Source: Paguma larvata (Eukaryota; Chordata; Mammalia; Carnivora; Viverridae). Taken from it: DNA of 64,000 nucleotides. The position numbers and the translations under genes were made by a program. Below, one piece after another: positions 31,560 through 42,894 of the stretch (position 1 is the stretch's first letter; every line of letters begins with the position of its first letter). Location of the stretch: positions 40,245,832 to 40,309,831 of the forward strand of contig CM057843.1 in the NCBI GenBank assembly GCA_030068075.1. Reading direction: 5' to 3'. The notes beneath the pieces were generated by a model, which was given only the letters and a program-made list of their open reading frames with translations, was not told the origin of the DNA and searched no databases.

Positions 31560-32020
31560 CAATGGGGAACAGAGCCTGTACCTGGCACACAGTAAGTGTT
31601 TAATGAATGCTGACTAAAGGAGCACTTATGGAAGACCTGCTGAATACCAGACATCCCTTCCTGTGAAAGGGTCTCCTTTACTTTGATCCTTGTGGTAACA
31701 CACTGTGGTTGGTGTTACTAGCCCCATTTTCTAAAAAATATTTACACATTTTAAAGAGTGAGAATGTGAGCCAGGGAATGGCAGAGAGAGGGGGACAGAG
31801 GATCTGAGGCAGGCTCTGTGCTGACAGCAGCAAGCCCAATGAGAGGCTTGAACATAGGAACCATGAGAACATGACCTGAGCCCAAGTCAGATGCTTAACA
31901 GACTGAGTCACCCAGGTGCCTCGCCCCATTTTTTTACAGATAGGGAGACAGGGGCTTAGAGAGTGACTTGTCCAAGGTCAAGAAAATAGCTGAGCAGAGA
32001 CAAGAACCCTGGTCTGGGGG
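31560..32020 (+). repeat. MIR element split by a SINE insertion
   Basis: The left part (TGGCACACAGTAAGTGTTTA to TACTAGCCCCATTTT) and right part (TTTACAGATAGGGAGACAGG, TCCAAGGTCAAG) are one MIR copy. It is interrupted at 31731-31922 by a minus-strand CAN-SINE. Confidence 0.75.
31731..31922 (-). mobile_element. CAN-SINE inside a MIR, 10-base TSD
   Basis: GCCCCATTTT is repeated at 31721-31730 and 31923-31932. The end reads GACTGAGTCACCCAGGTGCC. Confidence 0.9.
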
Positions 32021-32436
32021 CCTAGCTCCCCTGCTGTTTTCTCCATGGCAAGGACAGCCAGCATTTGAAGATCCCTCTCCCAGCCAGCCAGCTGACCCAG
32101 GGGCCACTGAGATGAAAGCCAAGGCCTTGGGCAAGCAGCTGAACCTCTTCACTCATTACTCAAGGATGATTTATGATGGGCCAACGGTGTCCCAGGCACC
32201 AGAACTGGTAGATTAGAATCCTCTAATTCTATTAGATTGGAATTAGACCCAGGCCTGCCTGGGAAGAGCTGACAGCCTACAGCGGGGAGCATGAAGGGAG
32301 ATTCTGCATGTCGGAGGGTTAGTTAGTGAAGAAACTAACCTTAACCCCACTCCTGACATTTGTGGGTCAAGGGCCAGAAATCAACCGGAGGTCACTTTTA
32401 ATTCATATATAAATATATATGTATTTAATTCTTATA

Positions 32437-32626
32437 TATATTATATAAATGCTCATTTTATTTTTTAGAGAGAGAGATCACGAAGGGCAGAGAGAGAGGG
32501 TGACAGAGGATCCAAAGTGGGCTCTATGCTGACAGAAGAAAGCCCCTTGTGGGGTTCGAACTCACGAACTGGGAGATAATGACCTGAGCTGAAGTTGGTG
32601 GATGCTTAACCGACTGAGCCACCCAG
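32437..32626 (-). mobile_element. CAN-SINE
   Basis: The reverse copy ends AACCGACTGAGCCACCCAG, with GGGTTCGAACTCACGAACTG inside. It abuts the AT microsatellite. Confidence 0.9.
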
Positions 32627-32630
32627 TATA

Positions 32631-32679
<49 letters not shown>

Positions 32680-32736
32680 ACACATACATACATACACACG
32701 CACCTACATATATACATATATACACATTTATATATA
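32627..32736. repeat. AT-rich microsatellite
   Basis: A nearly pure (AT)n run is followed by TACATACATACA- and TATACATATAC-type variants. It is likely length-polymorphic. Confidence 0.95.
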
Positions 32737-32775
32737 TTTGTAATGAATTAAAATTTTATGGGTTTTTTATATTTG

Positions 32776-32983
32776 TTTTTTAATGTTTATTGTGAGAGTG
32801 TGCGTGCGCATGCATGAGCACTCCAGGGAGCAAGGGAAGGGCAGAGAGAGAGGGAGAGAGAGAATCCAAAGCAGGCTCTGAGCCGTCATTGCAAAGCCTG
32901 ATGCAGGGCTCAAACCCACTAACTGCGAGATCATGACCTGAGCTGAGGTTGGACACTCAACCGACTGAGCACCCAGGCACCCC
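32776..32983 (-). mobile_element. CAN-SINE
   Basis: It runs from TTTTTAATGTTTATTGTGAG to CAACCGACTGAGCACCCAGG on the plus strand, a reverse full-length copy. Confidence 0.9.
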
Positions 32984-33112
32984 AATTCATCTATATATTT
33001 AAAAGTTAAAAATCAAGACAACACAGATAAATTCTATCTTCTTATCCCAGTAAGGAAAATACACCTTCAAGAGGATCCAGAAAGCCAGCTTCAACTTAAA
33101 AATTCCAGGACT

Positions 33113-33203
33113 GGGGTCCCTGGCTGGCCCAGTCAGTAGAGCATGCAACTCTTGATCTGGGGGTCATGAGTTCAAGTCCCATGTTGGACATGGGGCCTAC
33201 TTT
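33113..33203 (+). mobile_element. Short CAN-SINE with TSD
   Basis: GGGGTCCCTGGCTGGCCCAG is followed by CTTGATCTGGGGGTCATGAG. The flanks ATTCCAGGACT and ATTCTAGGACT form the target duplication. Confidence 0.85.
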
Positions 33204-33302
33204 AAAAAAATTCTAGGACTATGCACTGGAACATGACAGTCAGAGTGAGTGCCCCCTTCCCTTCCCACCTCGGGCTCTGTCTTGCATAAAGAGGAGCCAT
33301 AA

Positions 33303-33303
<1 letters not shown>

Positions 33304-33348
<45 letters not shown>
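33304..33348. repeat. (CA)n microsatellite
   Basis: This is an uninterrupted dinucleotide run of about 45 bases. Confidence 0.97.
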
Positions 33349-33349
<1 letters not shown>

Positions 33350-33540
33350 AGGCTACATATCCAAGCCCCATCCATACACCCATAAACAGTACCCTTATGC
33401 ACCTGTGAACGCCAACTGTACAGTCTGACCTTAGGAGAATAAACCTGGGACACAGCCTGTGCAAACCCTAGAAACAGGGCTTGGGGCCCTCTGGGCAGGG
33501 AACCCCAAGATCCCAGGTACCTAAGTCATGGGCAAGTTCT

Positions 33541-34003
33541 GTGCTATCCAATATGGTAGCCTCTAGCCACATATGGCTATTTAAATTTTGATTTAGGGGC
33601 ACCTGGGTGGCTCAGTCGGTTGAGTGTCTGTCTGACTTCAGCTCAGGTCATGATCTCACAGTTCGTGGGTTCGAGCCCCGCATCAGGCTCTGTGCCGAAC
33701 ACTTGCTCGGAACCTGGAGCCTGCTTCAGATTCTGTGTCTCCTTCTCTCCCTGCTCCTCCTCCACTTGTACTGCGTCTCACTCTGTCTCTCAAAAATAAA
33801 TAAATGCAAAAAAAAAATTAAATTTTGATTTAAATTATTTAAAATTAAATCAAATTTAAAAATAAGTTCCTAAGTCGCAGTGAGCCACATTCCAAGTGCT
33901 CAAGAGCCACGTGTGACTAGTGGCTACCATATTGGACAGTGCAGACAGAGAACATTTCCATTACTGCAGAAAATCCGACCAGACAGCGCTGGTCTAGAAG
34001 GTG
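33541..34003. mobile_element. MER5A remnant split by a CAN-SINE
   Basis: The ends GTGCTATCCAATATGGTAGC and GTGGCTACCATATTGGACAG form the terminal inverted repeats of MER5A. The SINE at 33596-33817 splits it. Confidence 0.8.
33596..33817 (+). mobile_element. CAN-SINE nested in MER5A, 15-base TSD
   Basis: TTAAATTTTGATTTA is repeated at 33581-33595 and 33818-33832. The head is GGGGCACCTGGGTGGCTCAG. Confidence 0.95.
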
Positions 34004-35500
34004 AGGCAATGCTTCCACTGGGCTCCTTGCCTTCTCGGGAGGGAGACAGCTGGAAGAGGCCAGAGCTAGACCCCTTTTGCCTAGATGTAAAGGTAGAACT
34101 GCCAGAGGATGTCGGGAAGTCTTCACAGAGAGGATAACATGTAAGCATTTGGCCAAATGAGCGGGAGGGGGTGGAAAGGAGGTGGTGAAGGGCCTTTTAA
34201 ATAGAGAAAGCAAATACAAAGTTCCAGCGGTAACAAGGATCTGCCGGGAGAAACATAAAAGATTTGGTATGACCGGAACGCAGGGTGTGGACCTAGAAGG
34301 GTGGAGAAGGGTAATCTGGAAGGATCCACTATCAATCCTCAAGGTTCTGGGGCCATGCTAAAGTGATGAGACTCGAGCCTGGTAGCTGATGAGATCAGGT
34401 GAAGCAGGAAGGACCAGACCAGCTGGACACATCACAAAAGAGAAGGTAACACTGAAGACCAGTAATAGATTTAAAAATAAAACCACAGGCCATGAGAGAG
34501 AAGCAGAGGGGAGGGAAGGGAGAGAGATCTTCTAGAGGAAAGACATGGCTTTTGATGTAAGGGTAAAAAATGGCTGACGCTTTAGAGTGCGGGTGTCGGA
34601 GAGATGGTGAGTCACAACAGACACAAGGGTGAAGTTACAGATTAGGAGAGAAGTCAACAGTTCCATTTGAGATTCCTAGAAGCTGAAAGGCATCCACAGG
34701 GCCAGTCCAGACAGGAGAGTGGAGATTCAGGGCTGCACTAAGTTGGTAAAGGAGAAAGGGAAGTGAAAGCTACTAGAAGGCTGAGCTCTCCTACGGAGGT
34801 AAACAAGTCCGGAGACCTATCTGCGGACCAAAACAGGGAGGACGCCTCCACTGGGGTTTCAGGAAGCCACAGGAAAAACCAGGACCCGCAGATTTCCCCC
34901 AGATAACCGCCTCCGGCAGGGCCGGCTCCTAGAACAGCCAGCAGGCACCAGCTAGCATTCTGTCATTTGTTGGTGAGGGAGGATGGGTGGAGACTGGGGA
35001 AGCCTGGCTCTGGGAGGTTTCAGGGAGGAGGGTGAGTCTCAGGCCCTGTGAGGAGGTAACAGGGTAAGGACCATGAAGGCGTTGAGTTGGGCAATTGGGG
35101 TGTCCCTAGTGGCCTTCAGAAAAGAATAATGCTTTCATTAGGAGCTGCTGAATTTCAAGGGCAAGTTTGGAGTTAGGATGGAGAGAAGAGGAGAAACAGG
35201 GAAGGGCAGAGCCTAAGCCTACCATCCACAGAAAGAAAACACACATATAATTAATGGTGTCGTTCTTAACCTGTGTTGAAAATCTGATTGGAGTTTTTTT
35301 TACAGATAACTCTGGGTCAGTCCTTAGAGATTCAGGAGTTCCATAAACCCCTTAAGTGGAGACCCCGATCCCTAAGAACATCATATCACTTATGTAGTAT
35401 TTCCACCAGGGATGTGTAGCCTGAATCTGCACAGAGGGAAACACCAGACACGCCCAAACTGGGGCTCTCTCGATTAAAAGAAAAAGGAGTGGGGGTGCTC
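34004..35500. other. Intergenic, no gene seen
   Basis: It is purine-rich, mostly single-copy-looking sequence that may include a very old interspersed repeat. No splice-bounded conserved coding segment was recognised in either strand. Confidence 0.5.
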
Positions 35501-35504
35501 TACT

Positions 35505-36265
35505 CTGAAAAAATGTCACGAAAGATGGAAAAAGACAAGGAATTGCTCCAGATTAGAGTAGCTTAAAGAAACATGACAATTAGATGCAGTTAGATGTAAT
35601 GTGTGATCCTGGTCTGGGTCCTACACTGAAGGGGAAAAATGCTCCCAAGGTCCCTTATTGAATCCATTGATAAAACTGGAAAATGGAGGGGCGCCTGGGT
35701 GGCTCAGTTGGTTGGGCGTTCAACTTTGGCTCAGGTCATGATCTCACAGTCTATAAGTTCAAGCCCCACGTTGTGCTGATAGCTCAGAGCCTGGAGCCTG
35801 TTTCAGATTCTGTGTCTCCCTCTCTCTCTCTGCCCTTCCCCTGCTTGCACTCTGTCTCTCTGTGTCTCTTAAACTAAATAAACATTTAAAAATTAAAAAA
35901 AAAACTGGAAAATGGACAGTAGATTAGTTACCAGTATTGTATCAATGTTAAATTTCCCAAAGTTGAAAAGTCTACTGTGGTTATACAAGAGAATGCCCTT
36001 GTTCTTAGGAAATACCCAGCCAAGTATTTATGAGCAAATGAGCATAATGGTTTCCACTCTCAGTTCTGGAGGGAAAAAAATACGCACACACACAGTCTTG
36101 AGAAAGGAAGCAAATGGGACAAAATTTTCACAAGTGGTGATGGTATATGGATATTTGGGTATACAGTATGTTTTAACAACTGGGTAAAGGGTATGTGGAC
36201 GATCTTTGTATAATTCTTGCAATTCTTCTCTAAGATTTAAACTTTTCAAAATAAAAAGTTAAAAC
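35505..36265 (+). mobile_element. L1M 3' UTR split by a CAN-SINE
   Basis: TGATCCTGGTCTGGGTCCTA before the SINE and AGATTAGTTACCAGTATTGT with TTACAAGAGAATG-like sequence after it belong to one old L1 3' UTR, which ends AAATAAAAAGTTAAAAC. Confidence 0.7.
35688..35900 (+). mobile_element. CAN-SINE with 16-base TSD, inside L1
   Basis: AAAACTGGAAAATGGA is repeated at 35672-35687 and 35901-35916. Confidence 0.95.
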
Positions 36266-36289
36266 AAAAACAAAAACAAATCTCTACCC

Positions 36290-36750
36290 AAACCGCGCAA
36301 GCGTCCTGAAGTTAGGGACATAGATCCTGCTCTTCGCCAGCGCTGGTCCTGGATTGACCCAGGACAGACGCTCGGCCTGGGTCCTGGGGTCTACAGGGCA
36401 GAATGAGGAGCACAGGTGGTGACCGGAAGGGCCGAGGCCGCCGCTTGGGGACATTCCTCGCCCCCGACATTTTCTGACCCGACAGCTGAGGCAGCCGAGG
36501 ACCCAAGCCCGAGTGACTGACTCACCCGCTGGGCTCCCTGGGCGGAGGGGGAGCCCCGCCCCGCAGGGAGGGCCCCGGCCAGCAGGTGCCGCTGTTGAGC
36601 CGGCTCTGGCAGACCCTGGCAGAAGCTCAGCAGGGACCTGGAGGATGGTGAGCTCAAGGGGTGTCTTCCAGAACTGGGCCCACCGAGGTCTATAAGCAGC
36701 CTCGCTCACCCTTGCCCGGGTCTAACTTCCCACTCCCAGGCCCTCAGCCT
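36290..36750. promoter_or_regulatory. GC-rich low-repeat block, candidate regulatory element
   Basis: It is a local CpG-enriched stretch in otherwise AT-rich repeats. It contains GCCCCGCCCCGC (a GC box) and TGACTCA at 36518-36524 (an AP-1/NF-E2 half of TGACTGACTCA). It could be an enhancer or the promoter of a non-coding RNA. This is inference only. Confidence 0.4.
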
Positions 36751-36879
36751 CTCCGCACCCCTCCTCCACCTTGGATGCCCCAAAGCAACTTCCTTGGATG
36801 AAGCCTGGTGGAGGAGGGGAGGGGATAAGCAGGAAGACGCTTCAGTCCTAGGCCCTAGAGTCCGAGTAGCAAATGAATC

Positions 36880-37055
36880 CTCTCTTTTCTCTGCCCCATC
36901 TCGCTCTTCTTCTCCACCCCTCCCCCGTTCACTCCCTCCTCCTCCTCCTCCCCTGCCCCCTCCCTCCTCCTCCGCCCCCATCTCTCCTCCTCCTCCTCCC
37001 CCTCTCCTCCTCCTCCCCCTCCTCCTCCTCTTCTTCCTTCTTCTCCAGCTCTTGA
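36880..37055. repeat. Long polypyrimidine (CCT)n tract
   Basis: The plus strand is almost entirely C and T (CTCCTCCTCC repeats) for about 170 bases, giving purine-only minus strand. Such tracts can adopt triplex (H-DNA) structure. The Glu/Gly- and Pro-rich predicted peptides here are artefacts. Confidence 0.9.
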
Positions 37056-37265
37056 GCAGCCCCAGGCTTTCAAAACAAACACACCCCTCCCCAGCCCATC
37101 CCCAGCCTGCCTGGGCCTTTCTCCAGTTGTTGCTCCTAGATTCCAGTTCCTTCTGCTGGGTCCAGGGGTCAGGATGGAGATGGCCAGGGGTTAACAGGGT
37201 GCTGAGGAGGGTAGGGAGAGGCCCCGTGGTGTTGTTTCTTCCTGTGTAGAAAGGAGTTGCTCTTG

Positions 37266-37385
37266 AGGTGCCTGGCTGACTCATGGGAGGAGAGTGAGAC
37301 TCTTGATCTGGGGGTGGTGAGTTTGAGCCCCACATGGGGTGTAGAAATTACTAAAGTAAATTTTAAAACTTAAAAAAGAAAAATA
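37266..37385 (+). mobile_element. Short CAN-SINE
   Basis: GAGGTGCCTGGCTGACTCAT, then CTCTTGATCTGGGGGTGGTG and GTTTGAGCCCCACATGGGG, with an A-rich tail. Confidence 0.85.
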
Positions 37386-37624
37386 TAGTTGCTTTTACAG
37401 CTCCTGTACAGTAGAGCGGATGGCGGTGGGGTGGCAAGGAGAGTCTTCCCTGCCTGGGCTGGTGAGACTGGCCCTTAACTCCAGCTCTCTCCTGGCCTTC
37501 CCAGACTCAGGATGAAAGGGGCCTAGAGAGATCATTTTGACCGTCCCACTGGGTCCAAGAAGGACCAGAACTGTGTGAAGGTCTCCCAACCTACATGTTC
37601 ACTAACTTCCTCCACAACCCTCCA

Positions 37625-38090
37625 CTGAGCACCAGCTTTGGGCCAGGTGCCAACTGCCTTCCCCGGTGCTAGCACTTTAAATCCTCACTACGACTGCTAG
37701 AGATGGGTGCTGTTACTCTAAGCTGACTTGTCCAAAGGTCCAGGTCAATCAGTGCTCTGCTGTGGCTCCTTCTGACTCAGCCAGTAGGATTGCCCTGCTT
37801 TAGCTTTGGGGCCGCCACTGTACCTTGCACAATGTCTCGGGTACAGCATTTATCTTACCAGCTTCGGGTGCTTTCTTTCCATGGGTCCCCCACCCCTTCC
37901 AGACTGGGCTCCAGACCACAGCGACTGAAGACAGTGAAGCCTGGGGTCTCTGCTCTAGCCCTTACTATGCAGCCTTGAAGAAGTTTCTTAACTTCTTCAA
38001 GATCAGTTTCCTAATCTGTAAAACAGAGTTAACGGCAATACCCTCCTCATGGCTTTGACACGATGGTATAAGGAGATGTGTATAAACTGT
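37625..38090. repeat. MIR-like fragments
   Basis: CACCAGCTTTGGGCCAGGTG near 37630 and AGTTTCCTAATCTGTAAAAC near 38007 are MIR-type segments. The intervening part is unassigned. Confidence 0.5.
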
Positions 38091-38109
38091 TTAGTACAGT
38101 TAAACTTTA

Positions 38110-38311
38110 CTTTATTTTTTTTAATGTTTACTTTTGAGAGAGAGAGAGCACAAGTGAGGGGCAGAGAGAGAGGGAGACACAGAATCTGAAGCAGGCTCCA
38201 GGCTCTGAGCTGTCAGCACAGAGCCCAACGCGGGGCTCGAACTCACGAACCACGAGATCATGACCTGGGGCGAAGTCAGCTGCTTAACCGACTGAGCCAC
38301 CCAGGCGTCCC
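38110..38311 (-). mobile_element. CAN-SINE
   Basis: The reverse copy ends AACCGACTGAGCCACCCAGG and is bounded by AGTACAGTTAAACTTT and AGTACAGTTTAATTTT, an imperfect target duplication. Confidence 0.93.
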
Positions 38312-38399
38312 AGTACAGTTTAATTTTAAAAAGGGAAGCCCCAATTTGAAAATAAACTATTATAAAAAAAAAAAAAAAAAGGGAAGCCCATCCCCAGCA

Positions 38400-39010
38400 G
38401 AATGGATATGGAACAGAGGAACTCTCATCTTCAGGTGGTAGAGGCAGAAACCCATTTATCAGTTCCTGTTACAACTGAAAATATAAGCATTCAGTGTGAC
38501 CTGGCAGCTTCACCCCCAGATATGTAACCAAGAGGGATGTGTGCACACATGCGCCCGAAGCCGTGTAAAACAGCAGCAATAATCATGATAACCCCAAACT
38601 GGAAATGTTCGGCGGCAGTAGCCGCAGAAAGAGTTAATGCGTTTCGGTATGTTCATGCCATGGAATACTCTAGAGCAATGAAAAAGAATGAGCTACTGCT
38701 ACTCATAACAACATAGATAAATCTCACAGACATACTGTGAGGGAAAGAAGCCAAGCAAAAGCGATGTTCAGATAGCAAGCTTATTTTCCTACAAAGTACC
38801 AAACGACCGACTAATCTACGGTAGAAGTCAGAACAGAGGGTCCTCTTGGTGATTAAGAGTGAGGCTCAGGGAGTTCTGGGGTGCTGACAGTGTTCTGTTT
38901 CTTTATCGGGTGTGGTTACACAAATGTATTGACTTTGTAAAAATTCATTAAGCTGGGCGCATGATTTATGCACTTGTTTGTATACATGTTATACTTTAAT
39001 TTAAAAAAGT
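38400..39010 (+). mobile_element. L1M 3' fragment
   Basis: CATGGAATACTCTAGAGCAA, AGATAAATCTCACAGACATA and TCAGAACAGAGGGTCCTCTT match the common old L1 3' region, and the stretch ends in an A-rich segment. Confidence 0.7.
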
Positions 39011-39105
39011 TTACATTCATAAAAAAAAGACAAATGAATTGAGCTATTTGTAGAACATAAATAAATCTTAAAATGTTTTTGAGTAAAAAGCTATTAAAAG
39101 ATTTG

Positions 39106-39303
39106 GGGGGGTCACCTGGGTGGCTCAGTCAGTTAAACATCCAACTCTTGATGCATGGGGCAGGGGGGAGAGACGGGGCTGGGGGGGGCTCTGTGCTGAC
39201 AGCACGGAGCCTACTTGGGATTCTCTGTCTCTCTCTCTCTCTGCCCCTCCCCATCTAGTGCTGTCTCTCTCTCCCTCAAGATTAATAAATAAACTTAAAA
39301 AAG
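39106..39303 (+). mobile_element. CAN-SINE with internal deletion
   Basis: The head GTCACCTGGGTGGCTCAGTC is followed by a G-rich replacement (CAGGGGGGAGAGACGGGG) where the B-box part should be, then the normal tail. Confidence 0.88.
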
Positions 39304-39384
39304 AAGAACACATACCCAGGTAGTACAAAAGACAGACATTCAAGGGGATGCTAAATACCAACTGCAGAACAGAGATACCATTTT

Positions 39385-39610
39385 GAATTTTTTTTAACGT
39401 TTAATTTTAATTTTTTTTTTTTTGAGAGACAGAGAGACAGAGTGTGAGCAGGGAAAGGGCAGAGAGAGAGGCAGACACAGAATCTGAAGCAGGCTCCAGG
39501 CTCTGAGCCATCAGCACAGAGCCCAACGCGGGGCTTGAACTCACAGACCATGAGATCATGACCTGAGCCGAAGTCGGCCGCTTAACCAACTGAGCTACCC
39601 GGGCGCCCCC
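39385..39610 (-). mobile_element. CAN-SINE with near-perfect TSD
   Basis: It is bounded by AGAGATACCATTTT (39371-39384) and AGAGACACCATTTT (39611-39624) and ends CCAACTGAGCTACCCGGGCG. Confidence 0.94.
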
Positions 39611-40124
39611 AGAGACACCATTTTAGTGGGAGAGAGGGGCCTGAGATACGAACAAGGGACTTCAAATGTTTTCCTAATTTTCTTAAGCTAGGTGGTTTCT
39701 ATCACAGGTATTCATTTTATTATTCTTATTGCTTTATACTTTTCTGATTGCCTGACATATTTCATAGTTAAAAATACTCCTCAGTGTTAAAAAAAAAAAA
39801 AAAAAAAAACACAAACAAAAGCAGGAGAGGGAAGAAATTGTGCCTGATTTATCTTTGTCTTGCCACCACTGACCTAGTGCCTGGTACTCAATAACCGTTC
39901 AGCGAACGAGGATCACTGGGCCAGGAAAAGCCTCGGAGCCAGGGCTCAATGCCAGGTCTTCCCCCACCAGATCCCAAGTCCAGGGCACACCCTACCACAC
40001 CCCTCCCCACCCTGCCACTAGTTGGGGGGTGGCTGTGGGGCCGGGGGGCAGCAGTAATGGAGGCCCCAGCCTCACTCAGCCCTCTGTGTATCTGAACCGA
40101 ATTACAGGGCACAGAGAACGAAGG

Positions 40125-40750
40125 AACGAAACAGCTTCATGAATGGGTACTCAGCAAATTCAGAGTCTGGTAACCTAAATTTCTATGAATCACGCTGCCA
40201 AAATCTTTCAGTAATTTACTCTTTATTCAATGAAACCTTTTAAGACTTACCTGTGTGACAACTCGATACTTATGTCTTTTTTTACATGAGTGCATTTGTC
40301 CCCTCCACGGGACAGAAAAGGGGACTTTCTAAGCCAAGGTTTGGCTAAAACAGGATTGCGGGGCACATTTGGCTGGTGCGAGAGAATAAACAAACAGCCT
40401 TCGGCACATTAATTCTTTGCGTGCAAAAAGATGCCACTAATTGCAGACGCATTCTGTCTGTCTGTTAGGCCCCCGTGTGGAATGCAGCCTCTGAGAAAAG
40501 CACTTCTCACCGCTCAAAACCCACCCGAGCATGCCCAGCCCTGAGAGGGGCTTCTCGGAATGCCAACGGCAGGTTGCCTGTGCAGCAGTAGGCAGAGTTA
40601 ACAGCACAGCGAACACACGGGAGGGGACTCACAGGCTCTGAGGATTGTTTTCAAGGAACAGAAATAGGTCCAATTCTGTGGGAGGCAGATTATTCGCTTA
40701 CCTCAGACCGGAGCTAATAGTTTAAAGGGTTTCACATGACTCAGGTGTGG
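40125..40750. promoter_or_regulatory. Low-repeat block, candidate conserved non-coding element
   Basis: No interspersed repeat is recognised here although SINEs flank it. It contains homeodomain-type TAATT sites (CACATTAATTCTTTGCG, CCACTAATTGCAG) and TGACTCA at 40737-40743. No coding exon is supported. Function is inference. Confidence 0.35.
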
Positions 40751-42090
40751 CCGAAGCTGCCGGGAGCCCCTCCGGTCATCCGTGGCTTCGTCACACACCT
40801 GTCTGCACAACAGATCCTCGCCCTTGCTGGTACGCATTAAAAAGCAAGGTGTCTGCGTGGCGACACTGCTGGAGGCAGTGCTGTGCTGCATTTTATGTAA
40901 TAAAAGACGATTTTCTTCAAAAAACACTCCCGTTCGGACTCCCCATTCAGGCTGTCCTCTTCCCACCGGCCACTCCCCGCCCCACGAGGCAGGCTGAAAT
41001 CTGTTCAACAGCCATTCATTCACTCCTGTAACCGATTTAATATTTGAAAAAAACCCATTTGTGCCAGCCCCTGTGTCAGATGCTGGGGTGGCCAAGATGA
41101 TTAAGAGGGTCCCTACCCTGAGGATCTCAAGTCGTGCGAAGGAACAATTAGAATTCCATGTGCTGAGGGCAATCAAAGAGGGAAATTCAGAACTGAGGTC
41201 CCCAAGGAGGGCAAAGATGGCTGCTTATCCACCTCCCCAAACTCCCCACGTCTCCTCCCCCAGAGGTACCCAGCTTGCCAGCCCTGCCCAACACCCGCTT
41301 CCTGAACTCATTCCTCTGAGTCTTTGCCCTGCCGTTCTCTCTGTTAGTGCTGTCCTTTCCCACCCACACCCGACTATAAACCCCTGCTTCTTCCCCAAGA
41401 TTCAAATCCAAAGGATCAGCCCCAAATTCAGGTGGGTGGTTCATCTGGGAGGATTCCATCATGGAGGAAAACCCTGGGGATCATTTTTAATGTTTCTTTC
41501 CTAAGCAGGGAGTTCATTCCCTTATTCTACATGCCTTTCTGTGTCTCAACTATTTCATCGCAATGTATTTTCAAAAGAGATTCAGCTCAAGCTACACCTC
41601 CACCTTGACCCACTCCTGCTATGTTTCCTTGTCAAGAATCAAGCTCAAAAACTCCTTACTGTCAGTCAAAAGCAATTCTGTGTTTCTAAAGATGCACAGA
41701 AGTGATCGTTACCTATCTAGGACCCTGGGTCCCCCCTCCCCCCACCTAGGGTGCAGAATGCAATTGGGGAGTATATGATGCTAGGGCTTCAACAATAATA
41801 GCGATGTTGCTATTTCCCAAACTGGGTGGGGGGTACGTGGGTGTTTGTTTTAGGTCTTAAAGATTGCATATAATCAATGAAACATCTGACAAAGCAACTC
41901 TGTGCAGAGTGAGAGGGAACGGAAAGGAAGAGGAAGAGAGAAGGAGCTTCTGGGAAGTTGGGTAAGGAAGAGCAAAGAGATGGCTCTCTGCTAGGCATGG
42001 AGGGTACAATGAATAACCAAACTTGGCTTGCCGGCCTAGAGCAGAGAGCAGTGACAAAGGTGCAAGGCTGCGTCTCACTGTAGAAAACCA
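40750..42090. other. Intergenic, mostly unassigned
   Basis: There is an old repeat-like segment at about 41055-41130 (GTGCCAGCCCCTGTGTCAGA). The remainder shows no gene. The open frames are short and lack splice context. Confidence 0.5.
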
Positions 42091-42345
42091 TATGGCGGTG
42101 GCTAAGAGCACGGATGCAGGAATTGGACGTCGAGATTCAAGTCCCAGTGCAATCTCTGGGACAAGGCACTGGGCAACTCACTTCAATGTCCCGAAACATG
42201 TTTGTGGGGATCAAATGAGGTGAAGTGTGTGAGGCTCACGCTGGTTGGCATCTAACAAGTGCTTAAGTTCATTGTTAACTTGTGTTCTTACTTGTTAGTC
42301 ACGTGACCCTGAACAAGTCACTTCAGTTCTCCAAGACTTGGTCTC
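42090..42345. repeat. MIR-like fragment
   Basis: GGTGGCTAAGAGCACGGATG, GATTCAAGTCCCAGTG and CTGAACAAGTCACTTCAG follow the MIR layout. Confidence 0.65.
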
Positions 42346-42429
42346 CCCAAAAAGACGCACGTGAAAGAAAGCAGTTTGAACGCTCCAGAGTGATTTATGA
42401 ACAAGAATGAGAATTGAGTAAGAAGCTAT

Positions 42430-42584
42430 AGGTGGGGCGGGGGAGGGGGATGTCTGGTTGGCTCAGCTGGTGGAATGCATGACTCTTGATCTCAGGGTCA
42501 TGAGTTCAAGCCACACGTTGCATGTGGATCCTACTTAAACAAACAAACAAACAAACAAAAACCAAAAAGAAAAAGAAAAAAAAA
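42430..42584 (+). mobile_element. Short CAN-SINE with (CAAA)n tail and 10-base TSD
   Basis: AAGAAGCTAT is repeated at 42420-42429 and 42585-42594. The body includes CTCTTGATCTCAGGGTCATG and a CAAACAAACAAA tail. Confidence 0.9.
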
Positions 42585-42894
42585 AAGAAGCTATCAATAA
42601 AAAGACACAAGAGAGTATAAGGTCCATGAGGACAGAGACCATGTCCATCAAGCTCTCCGTGACATCCCCAGTGCTGGGTACAGGGCTAGGCACAGCACGA
42701 ACACCCAGAATTATGGATCGAATTGAGTCTCCCCCCATACACAAAAAAGATACGCTGAAATCCTGACTTTCAATACCTTAGAATGTTTCCTTTTTTGGAA
42801 ACAGGGTCTTTACACAGGTTATCAGGTTGGAAGGAGGTAATTAGGGTGGGCTCTAATCCAATACAATCCATGTTCTTATAAAACGGGGGAATTT

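Noticed and set aside
36706..37335. 209-residue Glu/Gly-rich minus-strand open frame
   Set aside because: It is a translation of the polypurine tract.
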